Shown here piece by piece: positions 1-6,928 of a stretch of DNA of 38,825 bases. This stretch comes from Gammaproteobacteria bacterium (GTDB taxonomy: Bacteria > Pseudomonadota > Gammaproteobacteria > Pseudomonadales > Pseudomonadaceae). A program made the position numbers and the translations under genes. The notes under the pieces were generated by a model, which saw only the letters and a program-made list of their open reading frames with translations, had not been told where the DNA came from and ran no database searches. Position 1 is the first letter of the stretch. The number at the start of each line of letters is the position of its first letter. The stretch covers positions 1 through 38,825 of the forward strand of contig CAJCIO010000100.1 in NCBI GenBank assembly GCA_903970465.1, in the 5' to 3' direction.

Positions 1-53
1 TCGTAAGCCAGGTGCACGGACTCGGTACGGGTGTTTTGCATCAGCGCGAACAT
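1..53 (-). CDS. 5' end of an unidentified gene (cut by window edge)
   Basis: Only the first 17 codons are inside the window. The frame begins with ATG at 53-51 (Met-Phe-Ala-Leu-Met-Gln-Asn-Thr) and stays open to the edge. A GGAG ribosome site lies at 64-61, 7 bases before the start, and a good -10 element lies 31 bases further up. These signals make a real start likely, but too little protein is visible to assign a family. It is divergent from the SirB1-like gene. Confidence 0.5.
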   Translation of the reverse strand, partial: MFALMQNTRTESVHLAY

Positions 54-60
54 CGGCGAG

Positions 61-89
61 CTCCGGTTTTTTGTTATCGATTGAGTATA
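61..89 (-). promoter_or_regulatory. putative -10 element and RBS of the leftward partial gene
   Basis: On the minus strand TATACT (89-84) is a 5/6 match to the sigma-70 -10 box; no convincing -35 is visible. The predicted transcript would start near 77 and carry GGAG at 64-61 just before the ATG at 53, giving a short leader of about 24 bases. Confidence 0.35.
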
Positions 90-208
90 GGAGCCCGCCG
101 TAGCCATGCAGAAAGATTCATTAATGACGATCTCTTCACCACTGATACCCGTGGCACTGGACGAAACGCGCCGGCAGGACTAAAACTGGAGCAAATGCGG
201 AGACCGCC

Positions 209-1015
209 ATGAGCCCACGCAACGCCTGCCTCGAATGCCTGACGCGCAGTCCTGTCGCGACCTTTGAGGCGGCGCTGTGGATCGCCGCCGAGCACGACCC
301 GCAAGTCCACCCCGAACAGATCCAGCGCAGTTTTCGCGAATTGCAGCTGGAAATCAGTATCGGGCTGCCCATGCTGCCGGTCAGCGAGCTCGCCCAACCC
401 TTGTTGCGGCGCCTGAACAGCCTGGGTTTTCAACAAGACGACTTTCACCCCCTGCGCCCCCAGGCCGCCTTGCTCGACAAGGTGCTGGAGCGCAAGCGCG
501 GGCAATCCCTGGCCTTGGCGCTGATAGCCCTGGAACTGGCGCGCCGCCTGGATATTCCCTTGGTGGGCGTTAATTTCCCCGGCCACTTCCTGTTACGCGT
601 GCCCGGTGCCGATCACTTGCTGGACCCCTGCGGAGGGCGTCGTCTCTACCCCGCGGACTGTCGCGAATTGCTCGGTCGCCAGTTCGGCCCACAGGTGTCC
701 TTGAAAGCCGATCATCTTCTCGAAGTCTCGGGGCGCCAGATGCTGCAACGGCTGTCGCGCAATCTGCGCCAGTTGCACGCCAGTCACGACGATCCGATTG
801 CAGCCCTCAAGGATGCCGAACGTGTGATGGAGCTAGGATCAGCCACCGCTGCCGATTACCTGTCCAGAGCCGGGCTTTATCAGCGCCTCGAATGCCCGCA
901 GGCCGAGCGCTTCGATCTGGAGCGCGCCCTGTTGCTGACCGAGGACCCGATCCAGCGCTTGCGCCTGACCGACCGCTTGCATCACCTGCCCACCGCGGTC
1001 ACGGTGATGCACTGA
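209..1015 (+). CDS. SirB1-family (transglutaminase-like/TPR) protein
   Basis: A 268-residue protein of the SirB1 family, with an N-terminal transglutaminase-like region (about residues 20-180) followed by a TPR-like C-terminus. Visible family marks are the stretch with L-D-K-V-L-E-R-K-R-G and S-L-A-L-A-L-I near 90-110, then G-V-N-F-P-G-H-F-L-L-R near 118-128 and a D-P-C-G-G-R segment near 138, matching the Cys/His-rich core of the family. The C-terminus has the usual 'D-P-I-A-A-L-x-D-A-E-R' TPR pattern. ATG 209 is chosen because CGGAGA lies just upstream. No catalytic activity has been established for most members, so the role is unknown. The gene is monocistronic: the neighbour on the left is divergent, and a candidate small RNA follows on the right. 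Confidence 0.85.
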   Translation: MSPRNACLECLTRSPVATFEAALWIAAEHDPQVHPEQIQRSFRELQLEISIGLPMLPVSELAQPLLRRLNSLGFQQDDFHPLRPQAALLDKVLERKRGQSLALALIALELARRLDIPLVGVNFPGHFLLRVPGADHLLDPCGGRRLYPADCRELLGRQFGPQVSLKADHLLEVSGRQMLQRLSRNLRQLHASHDDPIAALKDAERVMELGSATAADYLSRAGLYQRLECPQAERFDLERALLLTEDPIQRLRLTDRLHHLPTAVTVMH

Positions 1016-1094
1016 AATGGCGCCATGCCTACTGTTGCGGTGCAGGTAACAGTGAATGTCTATATCAGTGGTTTTTCCCACTCTCTCAAGCGCC

Positions 1095-1276
1095 TAGAAT
1101 TTGCTCACTGATCGACGATTACGGCGGTAAACGCTCTGTTTATCAAAGCGTTGCACACTGCCATTGTTCATCGAACTGTGTTTGTTTGCTCCTGTGTTGT
1201 TCTGTTGTGCTGACGTTTTGTTGCTCCTTCAAGTGAACGTCTTGTTTTGGCCACTGCGCATGCAGTGGCCTTTTTT
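1095..1276 (+). ncRNA. candidate small RNA with CUCCU loops and intrinsic terminator
   Basis: The 320-base gap after the SirB1-like gene has no plausible coding frame but looks like a transcription unit. A TAGAAT -10 box at 1095-1100 predicts a start near 1107, and a strong terminator ends at 1276, giving an RNA of about 170 bases. Within it, AACGCT/AGCGTT and GACGTT (1212-1217)/AACGTC (1236-1241) can form hairpins. The motif TTGCTCCT occurs twice (1186-1193 and 1221-1228); the second copy sits in the loop of the second hairpin. The strand is U/G-rich, as in Hfq-bound RNAs. I do not recognise it as a named Pseudomonas RNA, and it has no GGA motifs of the Rsm type. It could instead be a long 3' UTR of the upstream gene. 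Confidence 0.45.
1249..1276 (+). terminator. strong rho-independent terminator
   Basis: Nine-base-pair perfect stem GGCCACTGC (1249-1257) / GCAGTGGCC (1262-1270), loop GCAT, followed by six T. The T run lies only on the plus strand, so it ends rightward transcription and does not serve the leftward flavodoxin gene. Confidence 0.9.
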
Positions 1277-1336
1277 ATGCCTGCTTTTTGAAGGTTTGAT
1301 TGCGGGAAGCCCGCAGCGTCAACGCCACCCGACAGA

Positions 1337-1801
1337 CTAAGGACGACCGGCCTTGAGGTGGGTGATCAGCTCCTGCAACCAGGGCTCGGCGTCGTCTTCC
1401 TGGTCGACCGTCTCGCTGGCGTCCAGGCGCAACATCGGCTGCACTTCCTTTACGCCCAGCTCGACGTACAGTTCGCGAATGATTTCGCCGCCGCCGCAAT
1501 AGGTGTCATCGTAGCTGGCATCGCCGAGGCCGATCACCGCGCCCGGCAAACCGCGCAATGCTGCTGGCAGTTGATCTCGCAGTTGTCCGTAGAGCTCTTG
1601 CAGGCTGTCCGGCAATTCGCCCAGGCCCGTGGTCGACGTCACTGCCAGCAGTGCTTCAGGTGCGAAGCCCAGCAGATCGTCGAACGTGGCGCGTGGGCTG
1701 TAGAACACCTCGAAACCTGCTGCATTGAGCAGCGACTCGGCGCGGCGGGCGACATCTTCGGCCACCCCATAGACGGAACCGGAAAACACAGCGACTTTCA
1801 T
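1337..1801 (-). CDS. flavodoxin (MioC-like)
   Basis: A 154-residue single-domain flavodoxin, an FMN-binding cytoplasmic electron carrier. It begins M-K-V-A-V-F-S-G-S-V-Y-G, the phosphate-binding loop of the family, and has the later T-S-T-T-G-L-G-E and G-L-G-D-A-S-Y-D-x-x-Y-C flavin-contact segments near residues 62-70 and 100-110. Length and motifs fit the short-chain MioC/PA3435-type flavodoxins. The start is set at 1801 because the protein fold starts there; the frame stays open further upstream without family similarity. The ribosome site is weak (AGGA about 11 bases before ATG). It is transcribed away from the LOV gene; the intergenic region between them holds the LOV promoter. The redox partner is unknown. 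Confidence 0.88.
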   Translation of the reverse strand: MKVAVFSGSVYGVAEDVARRAESLLNAAGFEVFYSPRATFDDLLGFAPEALLAVTSTTGLGELPDSLQELYGQLRDQLPAALRGLPGAVIGLGDASYDDTYCGGGEIIRELYVELGVKEVQPMLRLDASETVDQEDDAEPWLQELITHLKAGRP

Positions 1802-1912
1802 GACAGAGGTCCTGAAACAGGTTAAACGCCAGATCATACCAGCTGGTCGGACAGACTTCGAATGCACGCCCACGCGGGAGCCTGGCAGTGATTGCAGCCA
1901 GCCGCGATCCGC

Positions 1913-1941
1913 CTGACGGGTTTTTACGTATGCTCTAGAAT
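1913..1941 (+). promoter_or_regulatory. sigma-70-like promoter of the LOV gene
   Basis: CTGACG (1913-1918, 4/6 to TTGACA), a 17-base spacer and TAGAAT (1936-1941, 5/6). The predicted start near 1948 is about 40 bases before the LOV start codon. Confidence 0.55.
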
Positions 1942-1989
1942 GTCCCCCCGGTACTGCAACGAGGGCCGAATAATGGAGCCACAAGCCCG

Positions 1990-2463
1990 ATGATCAATGC
2001 AAACCTGCTGCAACTGATGGTCGATGCCTCGATCGACGGCATCGTCATCGCCGAACAGGAAGGCGAGGATAATATCCTCATCTATGCCAATCCGGCCTTC
2101 GAACGCCTGACTGGCTATCCGGCGAATGAAACCCTGTATCGCGACTGTCGCTTCCTGCAGAACGGCGAACGGGATCACGCCGCGTTGCGTTCGCTGCGCG
2201 AGGCGATCGACAACGGCCAGCCGAGCCGTCAGATCCTGCGCAACTATCGCAAGGATGGCAGCCTGTTCTGGAACGAACTGTCCATTACTCCGGTGCGCCA
2301 TGACGGCAACCAGCGCACCTATTACATCGGCATTCAGAAGGACGTCAGCGACGTGGTGGAGGCGCGGCAGCGAATCGCCGAGCTGGAACGCAGCCTGGAG
2401 CTGGCCCAAAAGCGTATTGCCAACCTGGAAAACGATCAGCGAGACGCTGACCAGCGGCAGTAA
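1990..2463 (+). CDS. short LOV blue-light photoreceptor (PpSB1-LOV type)
   Basis: A 157-residue protein made of one LOV domain plus helical extensions and no effector domain. It carries the photoactive core: Cys53 in the D-C-R-F-L-Q motif (the common form has N before C), Asn34 in N-P-A-F, Gln57, Asn85 in R-N-Y-R-K-D-G, Asn95 in F-W-N-E-L and Gln116 in G-I-Q-K-D, all expected to hold FMN. The cysteine number, the D-C-R-F-L-Q variant and the N-terminal helix match the P. putida receptor PpSB1-LOV, known as a dimer that forms a light-driven flavin-cysteine adduct. The charged C-terminus (about 118-150, E-A-x-x-R-I-A-E-L) is a likely coiled-coil dimer helix. The start has GGAG 11 bases upstream. 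A LitR-type regulator is encoded nearby, as in P. putida, so it probably signals by protein contact. Confidence 0.92.
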   Translation: MINANLLQLMVDASIDGIVIAEQEGEDNILIYANPAFERLTGYPANETLYRDCRFLQNGERDHAALRSLREAIDNGQPSRQILRNYRKDGSLFWNELSITPVRHDGNQRTYYIGIQKDVSDVVEARQRIAELERSLELAQKRIANLENDQRDADQRQ

Positions 2464-2525
2464 CAAACTTGATAAACTGCGGTCGAAATAGTTGACCTTC
2501 CGTCTTTTATCTGTCGAGCACGAGC

Positions 2526-3128
2526 ATGCAATCTGACGCCCTCCTGACACAGGATGAGCTGGACTTCATTCAGACGATGCAACACAACCCGCAGCTGAAC
2601 GTGCGAGATGCCACGGCGAGCCTGCTGGTAAATGGCGGTGTGCAGATAAAGGACTTGCTGACCCGACTGGTAGCGCAGGATCACGTCACGATCCAGGCCC
2701 AATTCGAAAACCAGCAGATCAGCTTTCCGCTGCAGTTGGTCGAAGACGAGTTTCATGCCCAGCATATCAAGCTCGGGGCGCCGACCATCTATGAGGACGG
2801 CCCGATGATTCGGCCGTGGCGCTTGACGCTCTCCAGGCCAGTTGCGCTGGAAGACGAAGAAGGCAAGCCGACCGGGCTGTGGGCGCGGGAGCTGTCGTTC
2901 AACGGCATTCTCGTCGAAGCCCGTGGCCGCACCGCGCCGCCGGCGTTGTCGGCGTGGTTCGCCCCGGACGGTTTGAGTGCAATGGCGATGAAAGGCAAGC
3001 GCCAGCGCAAGACCGCCGACGGCCTGTTCGCCTACCGATTGCAGGAAAATACCGCCCAGGAAACCGAGCGCCTGCGTCAGTTCATCATGCAGCAGCATCA
3101 ACTGAGCCATCCTCAGTTGCATGCCTGA
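2526..3128 (+). CDS. conserved hypothetical protein, possibly PilZ-like
   Basis: A 200-residue soluble protein without signal peptide or membrane segments. The N-terminus (1-60) is helical with a D-E-L-D-F-I start. The middle is beta-rich: Q-I-S-F-P-L-Q-L-V-E-D-E-F, then P-T-I-Y-E-D-G, R-P-W-R-L-T-L, and E-L-S-F-N-G-I-L-V-E near 125-135. The last part resembles the D-x-S-x-x-G strand of PilZ barrels, but I do not see a convincing RxxxR c-di-GMP motif, so the PilZ link is only a fold guess. The C-terminus is helical and Gln/His-rich. It lies 62 bases after the LOV gene on the same strand and converges on the MerR gene, so it probably belongs to the light module. The ribosome site is weak. Function not recognised. 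Confidence 0.75.
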   Translation: MQSDALLTQDELDFIQTMQHNPQLNVRDATASLLVNGGVQIKDLLTRLVAQDHVTIQAQFENQQISFPLQLVEDEFHAQHIKLGAPTIYEDGPMIRPWRLTLSRPVALEDEEGKPTGLWARELSFNGILVEARGRTAPPALSAWFAPDGLSAMAMKGKRQRKTADGLFAYRLQENTAQETERLRQFIMQQHQLSHPQLHA

Positions 3129-3149
3129 TCGCAGCTGGGTGTCGCGTTT

Positions 3150-3245
3150 GCTGGCCTCTTCGCGAGCAAGCTTTGCTCCCACGGGGGTACAGCTCAGATG
3201 CGGCACTGTGCGAGCAAGGCTTGCCCGCGAAGAGGCCGGTGAAGC
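3150..3245. repeat. REP palindrome pair (family 1)
   Basis: Two facing arms, the left with GGCCTCTTCGCGAGCAAGC and the right with GCAAGGCTTGCCCGCGAAG then AGGCC, form a long hairpin between the convergent 200-residue hypothetical gene and the MerR gene. It is a typical Pseudomonas REP doublet and may act as the shared transcription end. Confidence 0.9.
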
Positions 3246-3268
3246 CAGCACACATGCAACGCCGCCGC

Positions 3269-4216
3269 TCAAGTATCCAGATGGCCCTCCAGATATTGCA
3301 AAAGACGTCGCTGCATCAATCGCCCCTCACCGCCCAGGCAAGCGATCTGCGTGCCGATCAGTGCCTCCTGCGCCAGCTCCGAAGCCTCGCCCATCAACAT
3401 CAGTGGGCACTCGAGCGTCATCCCCAGCTTGAGCAACTGCCGCGGCTGCTCGCTATTGAGCGGACGATGTGAAAACAACGCCAGGGCTTGGGGCTGAATC
3501 TTCTCGCACACCAGGCTCAGCTCGTTCAAGGGCTGCCCCAACGCCAGCACATGGACATCCACCTGCGGCCCGGCCAACATCAAGCCGGCCACCAGTACTT
3601 CCAGTTCGCGGGTAGGCCCGGGCATGGCCGCTACCACTACCACCCAGGCATGGCCATGGCCACGGGTAAGCTGCAGGCGTTGCAAGGCGCGAGCGCGCAG
3701 AAAACTGTCAAGAAACAGCCACTCACTGGTATGGCCATAGCCTTCCTGGCGCCCCAGCAAGGTCTGCCATACCGGCATCAGCACTTCCTGGAACGCTGAC
3801 ACGAGCGGGTAGCTGGAAAACACCTGGCCGTAGATACGCTCCAGCTGTGGCTCATCGAATGCCGCCACAGCACGTCGGATCTGCACCTGCCATTCGAGCC
3901 ACTCGGCACGGGCACCACCCTGCTCGGGGTTGTCGCCATGAGCGCCATGGCTGCGGGCGAGAATCTTGCCGACCTTGCTGACCGCCACGCCGCGCTCGAT
4001 CCACATCAGCGCCGTGCGCACGTCGTCGATATCGGCGCGCGAGTACAAGCGATGCCCACTTTCAGTGCGCGTTGGCTGGATAAGACCGTAGCGCCGCTCC
4101 CAGGCCCGCAAGGTGACGGGATTGATACCCGTGACTCGCGACACCTCGCGAATCGGGAACAGCTCTTCGCTGTGCAGGGCCTGAGCATCGCGAGGGTCGG
4201 ACGAGAAATCAGTCAT
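3269..4216 (-). CDS. MerR-family regulator of the LitR/CarH (PplR) type lacking B12 motif
   Basis: A 315-residue transcription factor. Residues 19-86 are a MerR winged helix-turn-helix (L-F-P-I-R-E-V-S-R-V-T-G then T-L-R-A-W-E-R-R-Y-G). Residues about 105-315 match the helical bundle plus Rossmann-like B12-binding region of LitR/CarH. The expected D-x-H-x-x-G cobalamin motif is replaced by T-R-E-L-E-V-L at 202-208, and the bundle's Glu-His pair appears as Glu-Trp (165-166). Cobalamin binding is therefore unlikely, which fits the class of P. putida PplR proteins that respond to light through LOV partners and not through B12. Start 4216 is the first ATG giving the domain; the frame is open upstream and the ribosome site is weak. 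It is convergent with the LOV unit across a REP. Confidence 0.88.
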   Translation of the reverse strand: MTDFSSDPRDAQALHSEELFPIREVSRVTGINPVTLRAWERRYGLIQPTRTESGHRLYSRADIDDVRTALMWIERGVAVSKVGKILARSHGAHGDNPEQGGARAEWLEWQVQIRRAVAAFDEPQLERIYGQVFSSYPLVSAFQEVLMPVWQTLLGRQEGYGHTSEWLFLDSFLRARALQRLQLTRGHGHAWVVVVAAMPGPTRELEVLVAGLMLAGPQVDVHVLALGQPLNELSLVCEKIQPQALALFSHRPLNSEQPRQLLKLGMTLECPLMLMGEASELAQEALIGTQIACLGGEGRLMQRRLLQYLEGHLDT

Positions 4217-4251
4217 TGCGAGCAAAACCAAGGGGTGGCGAGGATGCCGGC

Positions 4252-4257
4252 ATTCTA
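4252..4257 (-). promoter_or_regulatory. putative -10 box of the MerR gene
   Basis: TAGAAT on the minus strand, 35 bases before the MerR start; no good -35 is seen at normal spacing, as is common for regulated promoters. The rest of the 268-base gap (4217-4484) holds only a weak plus-strand candidate, AATAAT within GGAATAATCC, for the next gene. Confidence 0.3.
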
Positions 4258-4484
4258 CTCCCCGCGGCACCTCGGCGGGAAAGCGCGGCGGAATTCGGCG
4301 ATCTGTCCGATACATGCTGCAACCCACCTCACAATCCGGAATAATCCTTGCTTGTCTTATCCGGCGTTCTCGCCGATGGCTGCACTATCCGCAGCTAACC
4401 TGACCCGAAGCACAGCCCACCACCCCGGCGCTGCGCTTTTTTGAGCCCCTTACCCAGGACGCTCGATACGCACGGAGATACACA

Positions 4485-5066
4485 ATGTCGACCTCACCCG
4501 TCACCCTCATGGTTGCGCGCCGCGCCGCCGAAGGTCATTACCAGGAACTGATTGCCTGGCTGCACGAAGGCGAACACCTGGCCACCGACTTTCCTGGCTA
4601 CCTGGGTTCCGGCGTGTTGGCTCCGCCGCCCGACGACGACGAATTCCAGATCATCTTCCGTTTCGCCGATGAAGCTACCCTGCACGCCTGGGAGCATTCG
4701 GCCTCGCGTCAATCCTGGTTGCAGCGTGGCAGCGGTCTCTTTGCCCAACCCCACGAGCACCGCGTCGCCGGTACCAACGGCTGGTTCGGCAACGTTCCAC
4801 ATCCTTCACACCCCCCGCGCTGGAAGCAATCCGTTGCCGTGTGGCTGGCGTTCTTCCCGGTCAATCTGACTTTCAATTTTCTACTGGGCCACTGGTTGAA
4901 CGAGATGAGCCTGGTGCCACGCATCATGCTCAGCACCCTGGTGCTGACGCCGATCATGGTGTTCTGGTTTATCCCGTTGTCGACGCGCCTGCTGGCGGGT
5001 TGGTTGCACCCGGCACCAAAGCCCGCAGCAGTGCCCCCTGCCCAAGCCGCACCGTCCACACGCTGA
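4485..5066 (+). CDS. ABM-domain (antibiotic biosynthesis monooxygenase-like) membrane protein
   Basis: A 193-residue protein with two parts. Residues 1-105 form a dimeric ferredoxin-like ABM domain (V-T-L-M-V-A-R-R, then F-P-G-Y-L-G-S-G and F-Q-I-I-F-R-F near 55-60). Residues about 112-172 hold two hydrophobic spans, V-A-V-W-L-A-F-F-P-V-N-L and I-M-L-S-T-L-V-L-T-P-I-M, with a short Pro/Ala-rich tail. The double-spanning ABM architecture is common in proteobacteria but has no known substrate. A good GGAG site 8 bases before ATG sets the start. It precedes the folM operon, with a new promoter between, in the same order as PA3436-PA3437 in P. aeruginosa (from memory). Confidence 0.8.
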   Translation: MSTSPVTLMVARRAAEGHYQELIAWLHEGEHLATDFPGYLGSGVLAPPPDDDEFQIIFRFADEATLHAWEHSASRQSWLQRGSGLFAQPHEHRVAGTNGWFGNVPHPSHPPRWKQSVAVWLAFFPVNLTFNFLLGHWLNEMSLVPRIMLSTLVLTPIMVFWFIPLSTRLLAGWLHPAPKPAAVPPAQAAPSTR

Positions 5067-5077
5067 CACGGGCAAGG

Positions 5078-5105
5078 TTGTACAAAGACTGGCCAGTGGT
5101 ATAAC
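5078..5105 (+). promoter_or_regulatory. folM operon promoter with PplR-like half sites
   Basis: TTGTAC (5078-5083) and TATAAC (5100-5105, 5/6 to TATAAT) are 16 bases apart. Laid over them is TGTACA (5079-5084) and GGTATA (5098-5103), 13 bases apart. The published PplR1 site is T(G/A)TACA-N12-TGTA(C/T)A, so this is a near match with one base change and one extra spacer base. Promoter likely; operator role is conjecture. Confidence 0.45.
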
Positions 5106-5173
5106 TTTGCTGGAACCCCCGTGCCACCCAGCCCATGGATGCCGCGGCCATCTACGCAAACCACGAGCCCGTC

Positions 5174-5872
5174 ATGCCTGCCCCCGCCCCTATTCTGATC
5201 ACCGGCGCCAGCCAGCGCGTCGGTCTGCATTGCGCACTGCGCCTGCTGGAACAGGGGCAGCCGGTGATCGCCAGCTACCGCAGTGAACGTCCCGGTATCC
5301 AGCAGTTGCAGGCCGCCGGCGCACAGACTCTGTTTGCCGACTTCGCCACCGAGGCCGGCATCGAAGCCTTCATTGCCGCCCTCAAGGCCGTGACCCCGAC
5401 GCTGCGCGCCATCGTGCACAACGCTTCGCTGTGGCTGCCAGACGAGGCCGAGGACGCGCTGCAACGCATGCTCAACGTGCACCTGCGCGCGCCCTACCTG
5501 ATCAACCTGCACTGCGCCGAGTTGCTCCAGCATGGCGGCCCGGCCGATATCATCCACCTCAGTGACGATGTCACCCGCAAGGGCAGCGCCCGGCACATCG
5601 GCTATTGCGCCAGCAAGGCCGGCCTCGATAGCCTGACCCTGTCATTCGCCGCCCGCTACGCGCCGGCAATCAAGGTCAACGGTATCGCGCCCGCACTGAT
5701 CCTGTTCAATCCCGATGACGACGCGGCCTATCGCGCCAAGGCCCTGAGCAAATCGGTACTGGGCATCGAGCCCGGAGCCGAGGTGATCTACCAGAGCCTG
5801 CGCTATCTGCTCGACAACCCTTACGTCACCGGAACCACTCTGCCCGTCAACGGCGGCCGCCATTTGAAATAA
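5174..5872 (+). CDS. folM: dihydromonapterin reductase FolM
   Basis: A 232-residue short-chain dehydrogenase that reduces dihydromonapterin (and dihydrofolate weakly) with NADPH to give tetrahydromonapterin, cofactor of phenylalanine hydroxylase in Pseudomonas. It has the nucleotide loop I-T-G-A-S-Q-R-V-G-L, H-N-A-S-L-W for the N-A-G region, and the Y-C-A-S-K-A-G active-site segment. The S-Q-R-V-G form of the glycine loop is typical of FolM. Start 5174 places the fold directly at the N-terminus; an in-frame ATG at 5135 would add 13 residues and cannot be excluded. No strong ribosome site precedes either. First gene of folM-folE-folX, with folE 24 bases downstream. Confidence 0.88.
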   Translation: MPAPAPILITGASQRVGLHCALRLLEQGQPVIASYRSERPGIQQLQAAGAQTLFADFATEAGIEAFIAALKAVTPTLRAIVHNASLWLPDEAEDALQRMLNVHLRAPYLINLHCAELLQHGGPADIIHLSDDVTRKGSARHIGYCASKAGLDSLTLSFAARYAPAIKVNGIAPALILFNPDDDAAYRAKALSKSVLGIEPGAEVIYQSLRYLLDNPYVTGTTLPVNGGRHLK

Positions 5873-5896
5873 AGTGCCCGTGAGGATGACCCTGCA

Positions 5897-6460
5897 ATGA
5901 CTTCCAATCTGCCGCACCACTACCGTGAAATTCTCAAGGAACTGGGCGAAGACCCAAACCGCGAAGGACTGCTCGACACCCCCACACGCGCGGCCAAGGC
6001 CATGCAATACCTGTGTCATGGCTACAGCCAGACGGTCGAGGAGATCGTCAACGGCGCACTGTTCGCTTCCGATAGCGACGAGATGGTCATCGTCAAGGAC
6101 ATCGAGCTCTACTCGTTGTGCGAACATCACCTGCTGCCCTTTATCGGCAAGGCGCACGTGGCCTACATCCCAACGGGTAAAGTACTGGGGTTGTCGAAAA
6201 TCGCCCGCATCGTCGACATGTTCGCCCGACGCCTGCAGATCCAGGAAAACCTCACGCGCGAAATCGCCGACGCCATACAGGGCATCACGGCGGCCTCCGG
6301 CGTGGCGGTGGTGATCGAGGCCAAGCACATGTGCATGATGATGCGCGGCGTGGAAAAACAGAACTCGCTGATGAACACCTCGGTGATGCTGGGCGCCTTT
6401 CGCGAGTCGAGCACCACGCGCCAGGAATTTCTGCAATTGATTCGACGGAGTAACGATTAA
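5897..6460 (+). CDS. folE: GTP cyclohydrolase I (FolE)
   Basis: A 187-residue type I GTP cyclohydrolase, which converts GTP to 7,8-dihydroneopterin triphosphate in the cytoplasm as a homodecamer. Zinc ligands are visible: Cys75 and His78 in C-E-H-H-L-L-P-F and Cys146 in K-H-M-C-M-M-M-R-G. The segment [12 protein letters not shown] follows the GTP-binding region. Length is normal. GAGGA lies 10 bases before the ATG. The operon context with folM and folX points to monapterin synthesis and not to folate supply; a second folE elsewhere is usual in this genus. In P. putida one folE is light-induced through PplR and LOV proteins, which is worth noting because such a pair is encoded just upstream. 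The stop codon overlaps the folX start (TAATG). Confidence 0.95.
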   Translation: MTSNLPHHYREILKELGEDPNREGLLDTPTRAAKAMQYLCHGYSQTVEEIVNGALFASDSDEMVIVKDIELYSLCEHHLLPFIGKAHVAYIPTGKVLGLSKIARIVDMFARRLQIQENLTREIADAIQGITAASGVAVVIEAKHMCMMMRGVEKQNSLMNTSVMLGAFRESSTTRQEFLQLIRRSND

Positions 6461-6831
6461 TGTCACAACTGGAGCCAGGCACCGCACGCATCCGGGTCAA
6501 GGATCTGCGCTTGCGCACGTTTATCGGCATCAACGAAGACGAGATCGTCAACAAGCAGGATGTGCTGATCAACCTCACCATCCTCTACCCGGCTCAGGAG
6601 GCCGTGCGCGACAACGACATCGATCACGCCCTTAACTACCGCACCATCACCAAGGCGGTGATTCAGCACGTCGAGCGCAATCGCTTTGCCCTGCTCGAAC
6701 GCCTGACCCAGGAGTTGCTCGACCTGGTCATGCAACACCAGGCCGTGCGTTACGCCGAGGTCGAGGTCGACAAGCCTCACGCGCTGCGCTTTGCCGAATC
6801 GGTATCGATCACCCTCGCCGCCCAGCGTTGA
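6460..6831 (+). CDS. folX: dihydroneopterin triphosphate 2'-epimerase FolX
   Basis: A 123-residue enzyme of the FolB/FolX tunnelling fold that epimerises dihydroneopterin triphosphate to the monapterin form. It shows [13 protein letters not shown] near residues 14-26, L-N-Y-R-T-I-T-K near 63 and the [10 protein letters not shown] segment near 105. The R-T-F-I-G-I and K-P-H-A-L-R forms separate FolX from the aldolase FolB. The start codon overlaps the folE stop by one base, so translation is coupled. It completes the route GTP to dihydromonapterin triphosphate; FolM then does the reduction after dephosphorylation. Confidence 0.92.
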   Translation: MSQLEPGTARIRVKDLRLRTFIGINEDEIVNKQDVLINLTILYPAQEAVRDNDIDHALNYRTITKAVIQHVERNRFALLERLTQELLDLVMQHQAVRYAEVEVDKPHALRFAESVSITLAAQR

Positions 6832-6928
6832 TCGCCACCAGGGCATTGCCGCCGCGGCCAGCGACTCTTATCATCGCGCCTTCGATAATTCACTTCGGCG
6901 CCAGAGGCGCTGTCCGCGAGGAGCCAAC

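Noticed and set aside
1095..1276. RsmX/Y/Z- or CrcZ-type RNA
   Set aside because: No GGA motifs on the plus strand; the CA-rich stretches lie on the minus strand, which has no terminator.
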